NCBI GenBank assembly: GCA_032209605.1
Contig: JASFXZ010000001.1
Coordinates: 44,086,619-44,150,618 of the forward strand
DNA length: 64,000 bases
Origin: Mactromeris polynyma
Taxonomy: Eukaryota; Mollusca; Bivalvia; Venerida; Mactridae
Direction of reading: 5' to 3'
The notes beneath the pieces were generated by a model, which was not told the DNA's origin, made no database searches, and was given only the letters and a program-made list of their open reading frames with translations. The translations under genes were made by a program, and so were the position numbers. Positions 22,601 to 34,600 of the stretch are shown one piece after another (position 1 is the stretch's first letter; each line of letters opens with the position of its first letter).

Positions 22601-24659
22601 AACAAGAGGGCCATGTTTTTTTATGGAACTTGATAATTTATGCAATATTGTAAGAAGACCACTAGAAAATGCTACACACCAAATATCAAAGCTCTAGACC
22701 ACCCAAGGATCATTGGTGTGAAGTCTGGACAAAATCCATTCAGTAGTGTAGTAGGAGATGTTGTTTAAAGAAAATGTTGACACACAACGCACGGTTCACG
22801 ACGACAGATATCCATGAAACCTCAATGCTCACCATGAGCACATCGTGCTCAGGTGAGCTAAAAACAGATTCTGTGACGTAGCCTTCAGATATATCATGTA
22901 ATGTGATAGCTGTGCACTCAATAATTATTACATGAGGAAAATATTTCACAGGATTTCCTTATACTCATAATCAAAACAGTTGTTTATAAAGTTAGATTGT
23001 AACTGAGAGAGAATCAATTCCTGAAAGTAAGAACACAACCTAAAGTAATCTTTAGTGTAGAGAGTCAACTTATTATCAACAGCTATGCATTCCTCTTCAC
23101 ACCAAGCATTATTTAATTCAAAACAATATGATTATGAAGTCTAATTTGGCTTGACCAAAACACACATTATGACATATATATTGTAAAAGAGGACTGGGCC
23201 AATGAGGATGTGTGACTATTTTGCGTACTGAACTTCATTGCAGAGTTCTGCTCAGACTGGTCAATCCATTCAGCATTATCCCTCTCAGGGCCCTCGATCA
23301 TCCATTATCAGGGCCTAATATCCTTCCTATTACCCCACAAAAATGGTATCTATTTTTCTCCCATTCAAACTCATATTTCCCCCTTCACGCCTGCGTCTCA
23401 TTGGAACAACAACATTTAGTTATGCGTTGAAAATGTTACAATGGTTCTTGCATTGTCGCAAGTTGACATTTTGATCCGCCATTATTGTCATACTTACAAC
23501 AGCTATATATTTCTTGTTTGATATTTATATCTTTTGTGTTTACCTTGTTGTTTGTATGTACATATGTTTTGGTTTAATAATGAGTTGTAGGACTAATTGA
23601 GATTGCCGACTATTGCCAATGATGATAGTGTTGGAAATTCATGATAATTACCAAGTGGGCACTAGTCTAAGAATTGTGGGTAAATAATTTCCTGTTATTG
23701 TTTCACCGATATCAGCCAGTTTCCAAATCCATGGTGTATATGTCCGTGATTTTAACTAGAACAATAGGACTTTTTGACAAGCAGACGTAATATCTGATAC
23801 ATTTTCGTGTTTTGTTTACTGTTACATGTAGCCCCGCATACATGTCTCTGTACTCCGACTTTTACACGCGTCGTTCGTAACAGAGCCACGCACAAGCCTA
23901 TAGTAAAAACCTGGGATTATGCTGCATGATTTTAACGGCACTATTATGGCATCTTTATTATCGACTGAACAGACTTTTGAGGGTGCGGAAAAACTGTAGC
24001 AATCTTTAACGAGTAGAAGCTCACAAAAATCGAATTTCTAGCGCATCTGAGTGCCTCACAATCACTTCGACAAGAAGACAGGGGTCAAATGTTCACTATT
24101 TTTTTTACAAAACAAGTCGTATCCATGAACATATTGTGTCGAAAAGACAAATAAATCAACGAAAAGCTACAATTTTATGTCGTACAGTTTTTTATTGCAC
24201 GCAAAGCATATATCTGTTCACGAAAATAAGAGTAAATGCAGTGGAAAGACCGACGGTGTCCAACTTCTATTTACTTTTGTGAATGGTTTAGCAGGACGTT
24301 GTACGGCGACAGTATAGAGATGTGACGTCCGTGGCTGGACTATGTTACATGCAACTATATTAGGATTATTGTATGTCTACACCAATTTCACCTTGACCAG
24401 AAAGATGACAAAAGATTTACCCTGTTTGCTCTACCAAGGGCTGCGACCCCTTCCCCCAAAATTGAGTGAGGTCCCTGCCTCTTGTGTTGCAATGCATTGT
24501 ATACATGACTCAGAACTGTGGTGTGTGTCTGTCCTTAAATTGCACGCCTAGTTAGGCGTTCCATTGACGATGAAGTTGACCCTTTGACCCCCGCAATTCT
24601 TTCAAAAAGCCACATTGTCACTCTCAGGATTCTGGCTGAAGGGTCAATTTTTCTCTAAA

Positions 24660-25615
24660 TTATAGGTAATTAGACTATACTAGATGCCCAAGGACAACAT
24701 GTCAAGCCTGACAATTTTCAAAAGATTAAGAGAATACGGTTATATATTGCATATTATCTATTATACTCATTCTTTACTTTTGATTTCTAAGTGTGATTTT
24801 GACCTTTGAGCTATGAACTGGTAGGGTACAGGTCTTGCAAAACACCTGAAGTCACCATGGTGAACATTTGTTCAAAGTAATTTGAAAATCCCCCAATGAC
24901 AGTGTAATATTCCAGAAAAGATGTTTTTGACTCATTATTTTACATTTCACCTCCAAGTGTGACCTTTGAACTACGGACATGGTTTCTTTGCGCAACATGC
25001 CATCTCATCATGGTGAACATTTGTGCCAATTAATTTAAAAATCTCCCAATAAATGACCATTGTTAACATTTGACCTCCAAGTGTGACCTTGACCTTGGAG
25101 CTACAGACATGGGTCTTCCGCGCAACACCCGACTCATCTGACATGGTAAACATTTGTGTCAAGTTATTTGAAAATCTCCCAATAAATATCAGAATAATGG
25201 TCCGGACAAAGTAATCTATACCCATTTTTGATATTTGACCACTTACAGTGACCTTGACCTATGAGTAACGGACATGAGACTTGTGCGGGACATACTGTCT
25301 CATTATGGTGAACATTTGTGCCAAGTAATTTGAAAATCCCATAATAAATAACAAGTGCAATACTCCAGACAAGATGTTTTAGATCCATTTTTTACATTTG
25401 ACCTCCAAGTGTGACCTTGACCTTTAAGCTACAGACAAGGGTCTTGCATGCAACACACTGTCTCATCATGGTGAACATTTGTGCTAAGTCATTTGAAAAT
25501 CCACCATTAAGTGACAGAATAACGGTCTTGACAAAGAAAATCAGGATGCACGCACTCACATACACCGGTTCGCCATTGACTATGGCTCACTGCAAGCGGG
25601 CTCGAAAAAATTATA
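24660..25615. repeat. Tandem array of the 'atggtgaacatttgtgcc' repeat, five units
   Basis: ATGGTGAACATTTGT-type blocks occur at about 24856, 25010, 25142, 25303 and 25467, giving spacings from about 130 to 163 bp. Each unit also has GTGACCTTGACCTTTGAGCT-type, TTTGAAAATCCCCCAAT-type and CCGGACAAGATGTTTT-type blocks. Units are diverged. The same family occurs at 14390 and 54395. Confidence 0.85.
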
Positions 25616-26264
25616 AATGAGCTTGACATTCAGCACTGAGTTGAACTCCTCCTAATATGGTAAGTTGATTTCATATAGTTTTCCTTATGCTACGTTTAAT
25701 GGTACAAAAGAATAAATAAGGCAATCAAAGTTTTACGTTGGATATGGAATTATAGGATTACATACCCAAAAATGTGTCTGTTTCCTGTAACTTAACTGAC
25801 CCTTGTCAGATCCCTCATTTTTGAGTAAGGCCATTTTCATGGGTAGTTATGCCAAACAAGTTTTCCAAGGTTGTCAGACCAAATGTCTGACAAGTCTTAA
25901 AAGTCATTCACCATGACTGTCAATATTATATCAAGTAAAGGAACTGCACATGGGGAAAGAAGAACTTAACATACATCTAAAATAGAAATATTAACCATAC
26001 AGCGATTTTTAGTCTTGGAACAGTATGAATTTCCTGTTTTACAGATTGTTTTGAGTTTTTAAAACATGGCGCCGGGAAAAATATATACATCACTCTTACT
26101 CTTAGGGGAATATTGGCTCCAATTTACCATAAAAAAGGCTGGTCTCATACTGACCTAGCTCTCAGTAACTAAATTATTTATATATATCAGAATCGAAATA
26201 ACCATAAAATCATATATCGATCACCTTATGTAAATGCATCATTAACGATTAAGACAAAACTCAC

Positions 26265-26276
26265 CGCCATGGGCAT
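26265..26276 (-). CDS. CSK: Candidate CSK first coding exon (start codon)
   Basis: On the minus strand GAGAATGCCCATGGCG is followed by a strong donor GTGAGTTTT. Either ATG gives Met-(Pro-Met-)Ala in phase 0, matching the next exon, and vertebrate CSK likewise has only a handful of residues before the SH3 Trp-Pro-Gly segment. The call rests on the donor, phase and position; no protein similarity is possible over so few codons. The 5' UTR and promoter were not identified. Confidence 0.45.
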
Positions 26277-26582
26277 TCTCCCTGTCAGGCTACCCTTTTT
26301 TTCTTATCATTTCTGAAAACAAAACATTTATAAGACTGAATTACATGGCACATACAGTGTTATAGATCTTCACACTACATTTTCAGGGAAAATGGTAGCA
26401 AAGTCCTTCGAGAGGAGTAAATAATTTGTGCTACAAAGTTAATATTTTTGTTTCCAAATATTGTATCATTTCGTTTCAGTGGTACAAACATTAAATTACA
26501 GATCAGTATCATAGGATATGTGATATTTTACTCCATGATTCTGGTTTTCGGACTGAAAATATCTACATTGCTCTTTACAGAG

Positions 26583-26740
26583 ATCAGTCCATGTGCCTCT
26601 GTTCCTTAACATATGTACCCTTAAACTTCCTCCAGTGCCTTGTGTTTTCCCGGAGGTCTGCGTGGGGAGGCACTGTCTTATGTATGTGGCGTTCCCTGTA
26701 GCTACATAATTATTCTCTCTCGTCAAGATATTTTTTGGGA
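26583..26740 (+). repeat. Dispersed repeat, partner of 45020-45190
   Basis: It shares TTTTCCCGGAGGTCTG, GTGGGGAGGCACTGT, TATGTGGC and ATTCTCTCT in order with about 45020-45190 on the same strand. Family not identified; a retroposon body is possible. Confidence 0.7.
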
Positions 26741-26882
26741 AGAACTTGCCCATTCTGATTCAGGCAAACAGCTTGCAATTTCCACTTGTCCGAATTCACT
26801 TTTATTTGCCCAAATTAAATTTACAGCACCGTCAAAATAACAGAAACATGATGTTTTGAAGACTGTTTTGATTTGTTAAATC

Positions 26883-27983
26883 TAGGGCTGACTATTGCAG
26901 CCAAATTTACTATCACGATAGTTATCGATAGTCAAAAGTACTATCACGATAGACTATCAATAGTTGACTTCACTATTGCGATACTATCACGATAGATTCG
27001 ATAGTTTACATACTGTATATTTTCAACTGATTTTTTAGTTTGATTAACTATTATGCAGTGACTTATAGCTTACAAATAATAGAATGTGCTTAACATTATT
27101 ACACTCCAGTGTTTAGATACAGATGAACTTATACAGAAACAAAGAACAAGATTTGAGTGTCAACAATAATGATATTCTCATTAATCTCATAATCATTCCC
27201 TAATTTCTACTGATTTTTGTTCTTCTTCAGGAAGATTAGTTTGTCAACATGTCTTGAGTTCAAGGCTGACCGCTGGGCTGTGACTATGTCACCAGCTGTT
27301 GAGAGTCACGTGCAAGAAGCAATATATTTTTAAAACACTCAACTGTACATAAAAACTAGGCCACAAATGAAACATAAATCAAACATACAGTGATGTAAAT
27401 TATATGTGAATAGTCATAGCACAGAGTATGAGAATCATCAGTTTATACAGGCAAAAATAATAGTTATCTGAATTTATCATAATTATTTTCATGCCTCGTA
27501 AAATTCGGAGCGGACGGCATTACGGACCGTACGGTACGGATTTAATTGTATACTAGACATGAAAACGAAAGTGATTGCATGGTTATCACAGACATTGAGA
27601 ACCGGTCTCAGCTGCTTTTAACCGCATTTATCATCAAAATTGAGTGGAATAAAACATTCGCCAACGGTAAATTTAGAAATTCATACTTTTCGACGGGGAC
27701 TATTTGATTTTTCTTTAGCCATTTTCCGAAAATAAACGGTGATGACTGATATTTTTCACCAGACAATTTGTCCGACAATAACAGAAATTAGTCTATACCG
27801 TGATGTAAACATCCGTTTTTTTCGGCGAAAGGAAATCAACTTCAAACCGCAAAGACAACTATCGGAAAAGTCGAAAGCTGTCTCAACTATCGGCGATAGT
27901 ATCGAGAGTGTGAAATAGCAATCGACTATTGTGCCTGCAACAATCGTGATAGGTCGATAGTATCGACTATCGTTACACCCCAA
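26883..27983 (-). mobile_element. hAT element with transposase C-terminus remnant and 8-bp TSD
   Basis: The ends are TAGGGCTGACTATTG and, reversed, TTGGGGTGTAACGATAG. Both subterminal regions are dense in ATCGATAG/CTATCGAT motifs. GTTAAATC flanks both sides (26875-26882 and 27984-27991), a perfect 8-bp target duplication as expected for hAT. Inside, on the minus strand at about 27192-27300, the text STAGDIVTAQRSALNS...HVDKLIFLKKN then a stop matches the C-terminal dimerisation end of hAT transposases. The rest of the transposase is absent, so the element is non-autonomous. It sits about 600 bp upstream of the candidate CSK start. Confidence 0.9.
27192..27300 (-). pseudogene. hAT transposase C-terminal fragment
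   Basis: An open minus-strand run encodes Leu-Ser-Thr-Ala-Gly-Asp-Ile-Val, then QRSALNSRHVDKLIFLKKNK and a TAG stop. The 'STAG...xxRSxLxxxxVxxLxFLxxN' pattern is the conserved end of hAT transposases. Upstream sequence carries no recognisable continuation. Confidence 0.85.
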
Positions 27984-28052
27984 GTTAAATCGGAAACGAA
28001 GAATGGTAACAATAGTCGAAGAAAAGGTGATGTTACAATTTTCCAATAGGGG

Positions 28053-28636
28053 GCGGACCCAATCTCATTAAAATCAGCTCCAGTCGCACGCTCCTATACT
28101 ATACGCAAACTGGATCTGATGACTGCACAATACAGGTCACGTTCTTGTGACATTTGAGTAGCCAATCAAATCGTCTGCTGCAAAATGCTTTGGTATAGAG
28201 TTATGAATATTCGTCAATCTCCGACTAGCTCCGTAAATTCTATCTGAGCGTAGATCACCAAGACGATCCGATTATGTGTTTTCATTAATTTCAATATGAC
28301 TGCGCCCATGGACACAACCGCAACTCCTACATGGCAACATTCTTTGGTTGATCGATGTTGTTTGTGTGGTGTTTCGTTTTTGGAAATATTTATAACCGGA
28401 AGCGGCAGGAAGGACGTTAAAAAACAGTATAAACAGAAACTCCGAATAAAGTCTGTACGCTAACACGGTTTTGTAAGTAGAAATCTCATTGGACCACTAA
28501 CGAGCACCTGGTAATGCATATCTATTTTTAGAGAGGTTATATGAACGTGACCTCTTACGGAGTGTAGTCAGATACTAACTGGGGAAAGTAATGGAGCTAA
28601 AGTTAGGGACTGATTTCAATGAGATTTGGGACGGAC
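28053..28636. mobile_element. TIR element of about 580 bp
   Basis: The left arm GGACCCAATCTCATTAAAAT and the reverse of the right arm (CGTCCCAAATCTCATTGAAA) form an imperfect inverted repeat of about 30 bp including ATCAGCTCC/ATCAGTCCC. No coding content was found inside; the minus frame at 28272-28466 has no domain. Superfamily unassigned. Confidence 0.7.
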
Positions 28637-29274
28637 CCAACTTTGGACCAAAATATGCCAGAAAAAACCCCAAATAATACATGTATGCATGTATGGCAAG
28701 GCAATGATCCAGGAAGTAAATGATAACTCTAAAGATAACTGTCCACTAGAACACTGTTTAACAAGCAGCCTACTACAGTCTTCATGATAACTTTCTTGCC
28801 CGAACCCGGGACAAGTAAAATTACCATCGGACAAGTAAAATATCCATTTCGTCTGCCCGGACAGGCAAGTCATGTTCGTTGTGCGGTCTGACTAGCTTTT
28901 ATCGAAGCTGTCACAAACATTGATGATATAGTAAGCAATTCTTAGACTGTTTTTCATTTTTTTGTCAATTTTGTTTGTGTAACAGCACTTATTCATCAAC
29001 TATCGTTACCAGTCTTCGTTTCGGATTTAACAAATCAAAACAACCATCAAAACATCATGTAATGATGTATCTTTGTTATTTTGATGGTGCTGTTAAATTT
29101 CTTTGTGCAAGTGGAAATTGCAAGCTGTCTGCCCGAATGGGCAATTAATTCAAAACAATTATTGTCTGCCCGAATGGGCAATTAATTCAAAACAATTATT
29201 GTGAAGATTGCTACTACAAAGCGAAGTTACGCTATTTTTGGCACAGAACTGTATCCATTTTCCTTGTTGTATAT

Positions 29275-29556
29275 GCTTTTATTTATCGTCGCCACCGGTT
29301 TCCCACATGGGCGACGCCTCCGGAAGAATGTTAGTCATATTAGATTTGGAGGATAGTGCATGATACAGAAGATGCCCCAGTTCCAGAAGCACCCCTGGTT
29401 CTTTACGTGCTCGATGTAAAGCATCATACACGGGACCTCAGTTTTTAAAGTCTCGTCCGAAAGACTGTTAGTACAGTCAGTGATGGAGCGGGGAATCGAA
29501 CCAGCGATCCCTGGATTACAAGTCCAGCGTTTTACCACTGGACCACTGATCCGCTA
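29275..29556 (-). mobile_element. tRNA-derived SINE with intact pol III promoter
   Basis: The minus-strand head (29555-29483) folds like a tRNA, with an anticodon-arm CTGGA-CTTGTAA-TCCAG (anticodon TGT, threonine-like). The A box TGGTCCAGTGG (29535-29545) and B box GGTTCGATTCC (29492-29502) fit consensus exactly. The T-stem is mismatched, so it is not a functional tRNA. The body contains CGGACGAGACTTTAAAAACT and GAGGTCCCGTGT, reminiscent of the central domain of Meta-type molluscan SINEs (from memory), and the tail ends near GGCGACGATAAATAAAAG. Confidence 0.8.
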
Positions 29557-30773
29557 TATTTCCTGTATTTTTCCGCCATTTATATAGATATTTGTATTAT
29601 CCAAATGTTTGCGTCATAAATTGCCTAATTGGGGAATTTAAAGGCCTCCATTTACCAAATTTATTGTTTTGGGTGCAAGAAAAACTAAGCAAAACTGGAA
29701 GAATATCCTGTTTTTAGATGTTTTTTATTGAAACATGGCTTAGATATTTAAATTTGGACATAGAAAATACGACTACTGCAGGGAAAGAATTGGTAAAAAC
29801 AATTTTACCGAAATGGGAAATTGTGACAAAATCTGGGGAAAATATGTCATTTCGACTTTACTCTTTGTTGAATTCATGATATTCGACCCCAAATTTGCCA
29901 TAAAAATTAGAGCAGTCATGACTCATAGTAGTTTGTATTTCAATCCATGATTCCTACAATCTTTTACTTAGTGTCTAGGATTGCAGGCCCATAATTGTAG
30001 CCACTGTCTTGGATATATTGTATAAGGAAGTGTAAAACATAGTATCAAACAATGATACAGGTCAATGTGTTTCCCCAAGATACTGCAGAAAAAGTTGATC
30101 AAGATGGACACCACATGTACTTAAAATACATTCGTCTGTACGCATCTTCCTTTTCTCATTACTAGTTAAAGTTTACTACACAAACTTTATTTCATGATCT
30201 ATTTAAATTATTACTAGATTGACTTAATTCACTTTTTACTTGAAATTTTAGTAATATTTCGGAAACGTAAGCCCTGTCGTTCATTAAGGCATACTTTAAG
30301 GATCAATCGCCATAGCTTCGAATTGAAATCAAAGATATGACATATTCCTAAGATTTATAACCTTCTTAAACAATAAAACAGTAATTTAAGACGGCCAAAT
30401 TGGGAAAATACTTACAATTTTTCAAACAGGAAGCGAAATCACTTCTCGCCATTTTAATGTGACGTCATACGGACCTTTAGTAGGCGGTGCGTTAGAGTAA
30501 ATATGCGGATACAAAGAGCTCTCGGCCTGACTACGTTATGGTAGGATCGATCGATATTATTTGAACAGATCGCGCCTTATGTATGCCGATCAGGATATTT
30601 GTCACAACTGCATTGCGTCGACATATCATAAAAGTAAACAATATTTCTCCATTGACAGTTTTGTTGCACTGTGCTGGTGTAGGCATATGTATATACCACG
30701 GTATCCAAAGATATTATATAAAAACACGGACATATAATTATAAAGCATATATGGTTTTTATGTCCGTGGTTTT

Positions 30774-31043
30774 GGTCTCCCTAATTAGCGACAAGAAGCG
30801 TCTGGACGCGACACAAAGCGACAAGAAAGAAAAACATACATTTTATGAATAAACGATGGAGAAATTAATAATTTTGCAATGGATCACTCGAAATAATATA
30901 TATAAACATATTTTCATACATACATAATCATAATTTATTCATAAAATGTATTTTGTTCTTTCTTGAAGCTTCGTGTCGCTTCTTGTCGCTTCCGGACACT
31001 TCTTGTCGCTTCCGGACACTTCTTGTCGCTAATTAGGGAGACC
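30774..31043. mobile_element. Near-perfect palindromic MITE
   Basis: The outer 25 bp, beginning GGTCTCCCTAATTAGCGACA at 30774, are repeated exactly in reverse complement ending at 31043. The palindrome continues inward (ACATTTTATGAATAAA against TTTATTCATAAAATGT). The right arm holds a local tandem copy of TTCTTGTCGCTTCCGGACAC. No coding content. It sits within further small inverted repeats (GTATATACCAC at 30689 against GTGGTATATATAC at 31061). Confidence 0.9.
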
Positions 31044-31299
31044 GCATGGTTTATATGTCAGTGGTATATATACGCAAGTTCTTATTTATCATATTTTTGT
31101 TGAAGGTGTTAACTAAGAACCATGAACAAGCTTCTTGTTAGGACAATTATTTAATTGGACATGGCAGACCTTCTTAACTTTTGTCGCTTTTAACAATCTC
31201 ATTTTTCATTATAATTATGTTGTAGGCCTAAACATGTATGAACAAGTTATTGTGTTATATTCATGAAATAAAGATATTATTATTATAATCTCGGTATGG

Positions 31300-31640
31300 A
31301 ACTCCTTAACAACTGCATCGAGCGTCTGGCTTCCATGGCAAAACCCTCACATATAATTTAGAACGTGCCCAAAGATCTGCAGCTAGATATGTCATGAATG
31401 ACTATAATTATACTAGCAGTGTCACTCAAATGTTAAATACAATGGATTGGAAAACCCTAAAGCAAGTAGGTTACATAACTACGTGTTAATATTTATAAGA
31501 TATAAGGGCACAGACTGTTGCGGTTGATCAAAACCACTTAATTTCCATTAGAAATCGAATCTATTTAATCTCTCAATCTCGCAATCAGTACCATGCTATC
31601 GATGATACCTGTTTTCTCTATGACCATCTAACTCTAATCA
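31300..31640 (+). pseudogene. 3' remnant of a non-LTR retrotransposon
   Basis: Plus-strand text LERAQRSAARYVMNDYNYTS then SVTQMLNTMDWKTLKQ matches the well-known 'LExVQRRAARFVxxDYxxxSSVTxML..LxW..L' block at the C-terminus of LINE (CR1/jockey-like) ORF2. A frame-shifted continuation (VAVDQNHLISIRNRIYLISQ) fits the following tail region. Stops and frame changes show it is dead. It runs directly into the minisatellite. Confidence 0.8.
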
Positions 31641-34600
31641 GACGTTTGTCTGTTTATATGTTATAAAGTGTTTCTTCTCCATATATCATAGATGTTTGTC
31701 TGTTTATGTGTTATATTGTATCTTCTCCATATCATAGATGTTTGTCTGTTTATGTGTTATATAGTGTATCTTCTCCATATCATAAACGTATGTCTGTTTA
31801 TGTGTTATAAAGTGTTTCTTCTCCATATCATAGATGTTGGTCTGTTTATGTGTTATATAATGTATCTTCTCCATATCATAGATGTTTGTCTGTTTATGTG
31901 TTATAGTGTTCCTTCTCCATATCATAGACGTATGTCTGTTTATGTGTTATAGTGTATCTTCTCCATATCATAGACGTATGTCTGTTTATGTGTTATATTG
32001 TATCTTCTCCATATCATAGACGTATGTGTGTTAATGTGTTATAGTGTTCCTTCTCCATATCATAGATGTTTGTCTGTTTATGTGTTATATAGTGTTCCTT
32101 CTCCATATCATAGATGTATGTCTGTTTATGTGTTATATAGTGTATCTTCTCCATATCATAAACGTATGTCTGTTTATGTGTTATAGTGTTCCTTCTCCAT
32201 ATCATAGATGTATGTGTGTTTATGTGTTATATAGTGTTCCTTCTCCATATCATAGATGTATGTGTGTTTATGTGTTATAGTGTTCCTTCTCCATATCATA
32301 GATGTATGTCTGTTTATGTGTTATATAGTGTTCCTTCTCCATATCATAGATGTATGTGTGTTTATGTGTTATAGTGTTCCTTCTCCATATCATAGATGTA
32401 TGTCTGTTTATGTGTTATATTGTATCTTCTCCATATCATAAACGTATGTCTGTTTATGTGTTATAAAGTGTTTCTTCTCCATATCATAGATGTTTGTCTG
32501 TTTTTGTGTTATATAGTGTATCTTCTCCATATCATAGATGTATGTCTGTTTATGTGTTATATAGTGTTCCTTCTCCATATCATAGACATATGTCTGTTTA
32601 TGTGTTATATAGTGTATCTTCTCCATATCATAGACGTATGTCTGTTTATGTGTTATATTGTATCTTCTCCATATCATAGACGTATGTGTGTTAATGTGTT
32701 ATAGTGTTCCTTCTCCATATCATAGATGTTTGTCTGTTTATGTGTTATATAGTGTTCCTTCTCCATATCATAGATGTATGTCTGTTTATGTGTTATATAG
32801 TGTATCTTCTCCATATCATAAACGTATGTCTGTTTATGTGTTATAGTGTTCCTTCTCCATATCATAGATGTATGTGTGTTTATGTGTTATATAGTGTTCC
32901 TTCTCCATATCATAGATGTATGTGTGTTTATGTGTTATAGTGTTCCTTCTCCATATCATAGATGTATGTCTGTTTATGTGTTATATAGTGTTCCTTCTCC
33001 ATATCATAGATGTATGTGTGTTTATGTGTTATAGTGTTCCTTCTCCATATCATAGATGTATGTCTGTTTATGTGTTATATTGTATCTTCTCCATATCATA
33101 AACGTATGTCTGTTTATGTGTTATAAAGTGTTTCTTCTCCATATCATAGATGTTTGTCTGTTTTTGTGTTATATAGTGTATCTTCTCCATATCATAGATG
33201 TATGTCTGTTTATGTGTTATATAGTGTTCCTTCTCCATATCATAGACATATGTCTGTTTATGTGTTATATAGTGTATCTTCTCCATATCATAGACGTATG
33301 TCTGTTTATGTGTTATAGTGTTCCTTCTCCCTATCATATATCTTTGTCTGTTTATGTGTTATAAAGTGTTCCTTCTCCATATCATAGATGTTTGTCTGTT
33401 TATGTGTTATATAGTGTATCTTCTCCATATCACAGATGTATGTCTGTTTATGTATTATATAGTGTTCCTTCTCCATATCATAGACGTATGTGTGTTTATG
33501 TGTTATATAGTGTATCTTCTCCATATCATAGACGTATGTGTGTTTATGTGTTATAGTGTTCCTTCTCCATATCATAGACGTTTGTCTGTTTATATGTTAT
33601 ATAGTGTTCCTTCTCCATATCATAGATGTATGTCTGTTTATGTGTTATATAATGTATCTTCTCCATATCATAGATGTATGTCTGTTTATGTGTTATATAA
33701 TGTATCTTCTCCATATCATAGATGTATGTCTGTTTATGTGTTATATAGTGTATCTTCTCCATATCATAGACGTATGTGTGTTTATGTGTTATAGTGTTCC
33801 TTCTCCATATCATAGACGTTTGTCTGTTTATATGTTATATAGTGTTCCTTCTCCATATCATAGATGTATGTCTGTTTATGTGTTATATAATGTATCTTCT
33901 CCATATCATAGATGTATGTCTGTTTATGTGTTATATAATGTATCTTCTCCATATCATAGATGTATGTCTGTTTATGTGTTATATAGTGTATCTTCTCCAT
34001 ATCATAGACGTATGTGTGTTTATGTGTTATAGTGTTCCTTCTCCATATCATAGACGTTTGTCTGTTTATATGTTATATAGTGTTCCTTCTCCATATCATA
34101 GATGTATGTCTGTTTATGTGTTATATAATGTATCTTCTCCATATCATAGATGTATGTCTGTTTATGTGTTATATAATGTATCTTCTCCATATCATAGATG
34201 TATGTCTGTTTATGTGTTATAGTGTTCCTTCTCCATATCATAGATGTATGTCTGTTTATGTGTTATATAGTGTTCCTTCTCCATATCATAGATGTTTGTC
34301 TGTTTATGTGTTATATAGTGTTCCTTCTCCATATCATAGATGTTTGTCTATTTATGTGTTATATAGTGTTCCTTCTCCATATCATAGACGTATGTCTGTT
34401 TATGTGTTATATAGTGTTCCTTCTCCATATCATAGATGTTTGTCTGTTTATGTGTTATATAGTGTTCCTTCTCCATATCATAGACGTATGTCTGTTTATG
34501 TGTTATATATTGTATCTTCTCCATATCATAGATGTTTGTCTGTTTATGTGTTATATAGTGTTCCTTCTCCATACCATAGACGTATGTCTGTTTATGTGTT

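Larger units (their letters stand above)
21813..26264. other. CSK first coding intron
   Basis: 4.5 kb. It holds a dispersed repeat (22320-22600, ending in a G12 run and GGGGCATTAAAC) and a five-unit tandem repeat (24660-25615). The stretch 22950-24340 shows nothing recognisable; open frames there are short and featureless. Confidence 0.55.
1295..26276 (-). other. CSK: CSK gene (C-terminal Src kinase), 3' part beyond window
   Basis: Gene-level entry, minus strand. CSK is the cytoplasmic tyrosine kinase that phosphorylates the inhibitory C-terminal tyrosine of Src-family kinases; its domain order is SH3-SH2-kinase. Exons seen, 5' to 3': candidate start 26276-26265; SH3 first half 21812-21699; SH3 second half 17364-17264; SH2 cassettes C 14080-13858, B 11760-11541 and A 10626-10404; SH2 end plus kinase start 1463-1295. 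Phases agree throughout: 0, 0, 2, then each cassette 2-in/0-out, then 0. The order SH3-SH2-linker-GKGEFG, with no N-terminal myristoylation motif and no tail, fits CSK (or its vertebrate paralogue MATK) and not Src itself. Catalytic-loop exons are not in the window, so kinase activity cannot be judged. The unusual feature is three SH2 exons where a CSK protein needs one. Confidence 0.93.
26277..31299. other. Intergenic region upstream of CSK
   Basis: No protein gene recognised. From left to right it holds a dispersed repeat (26583-26740), an hAT element (26883-27983), a TIR element (28053-28636), a SINE (29275-29556) and a palindromic MITE (30774-31043). The stretches 28640-29270 and 29560-30770 contain nothing I can name, apart from a short direct repeat (CTGCCCGAATGGGCAATTAA at about 29131 and 29166). 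The CSK promoter should lie somewhere here. Confidence 0.6.

Noticed and set aside
29483..29556. Functional tRNA-Thr gene
   Set aside because: The T-stem and acceptor stem do not pair and SINE body sequence follows; kept as SINE head.
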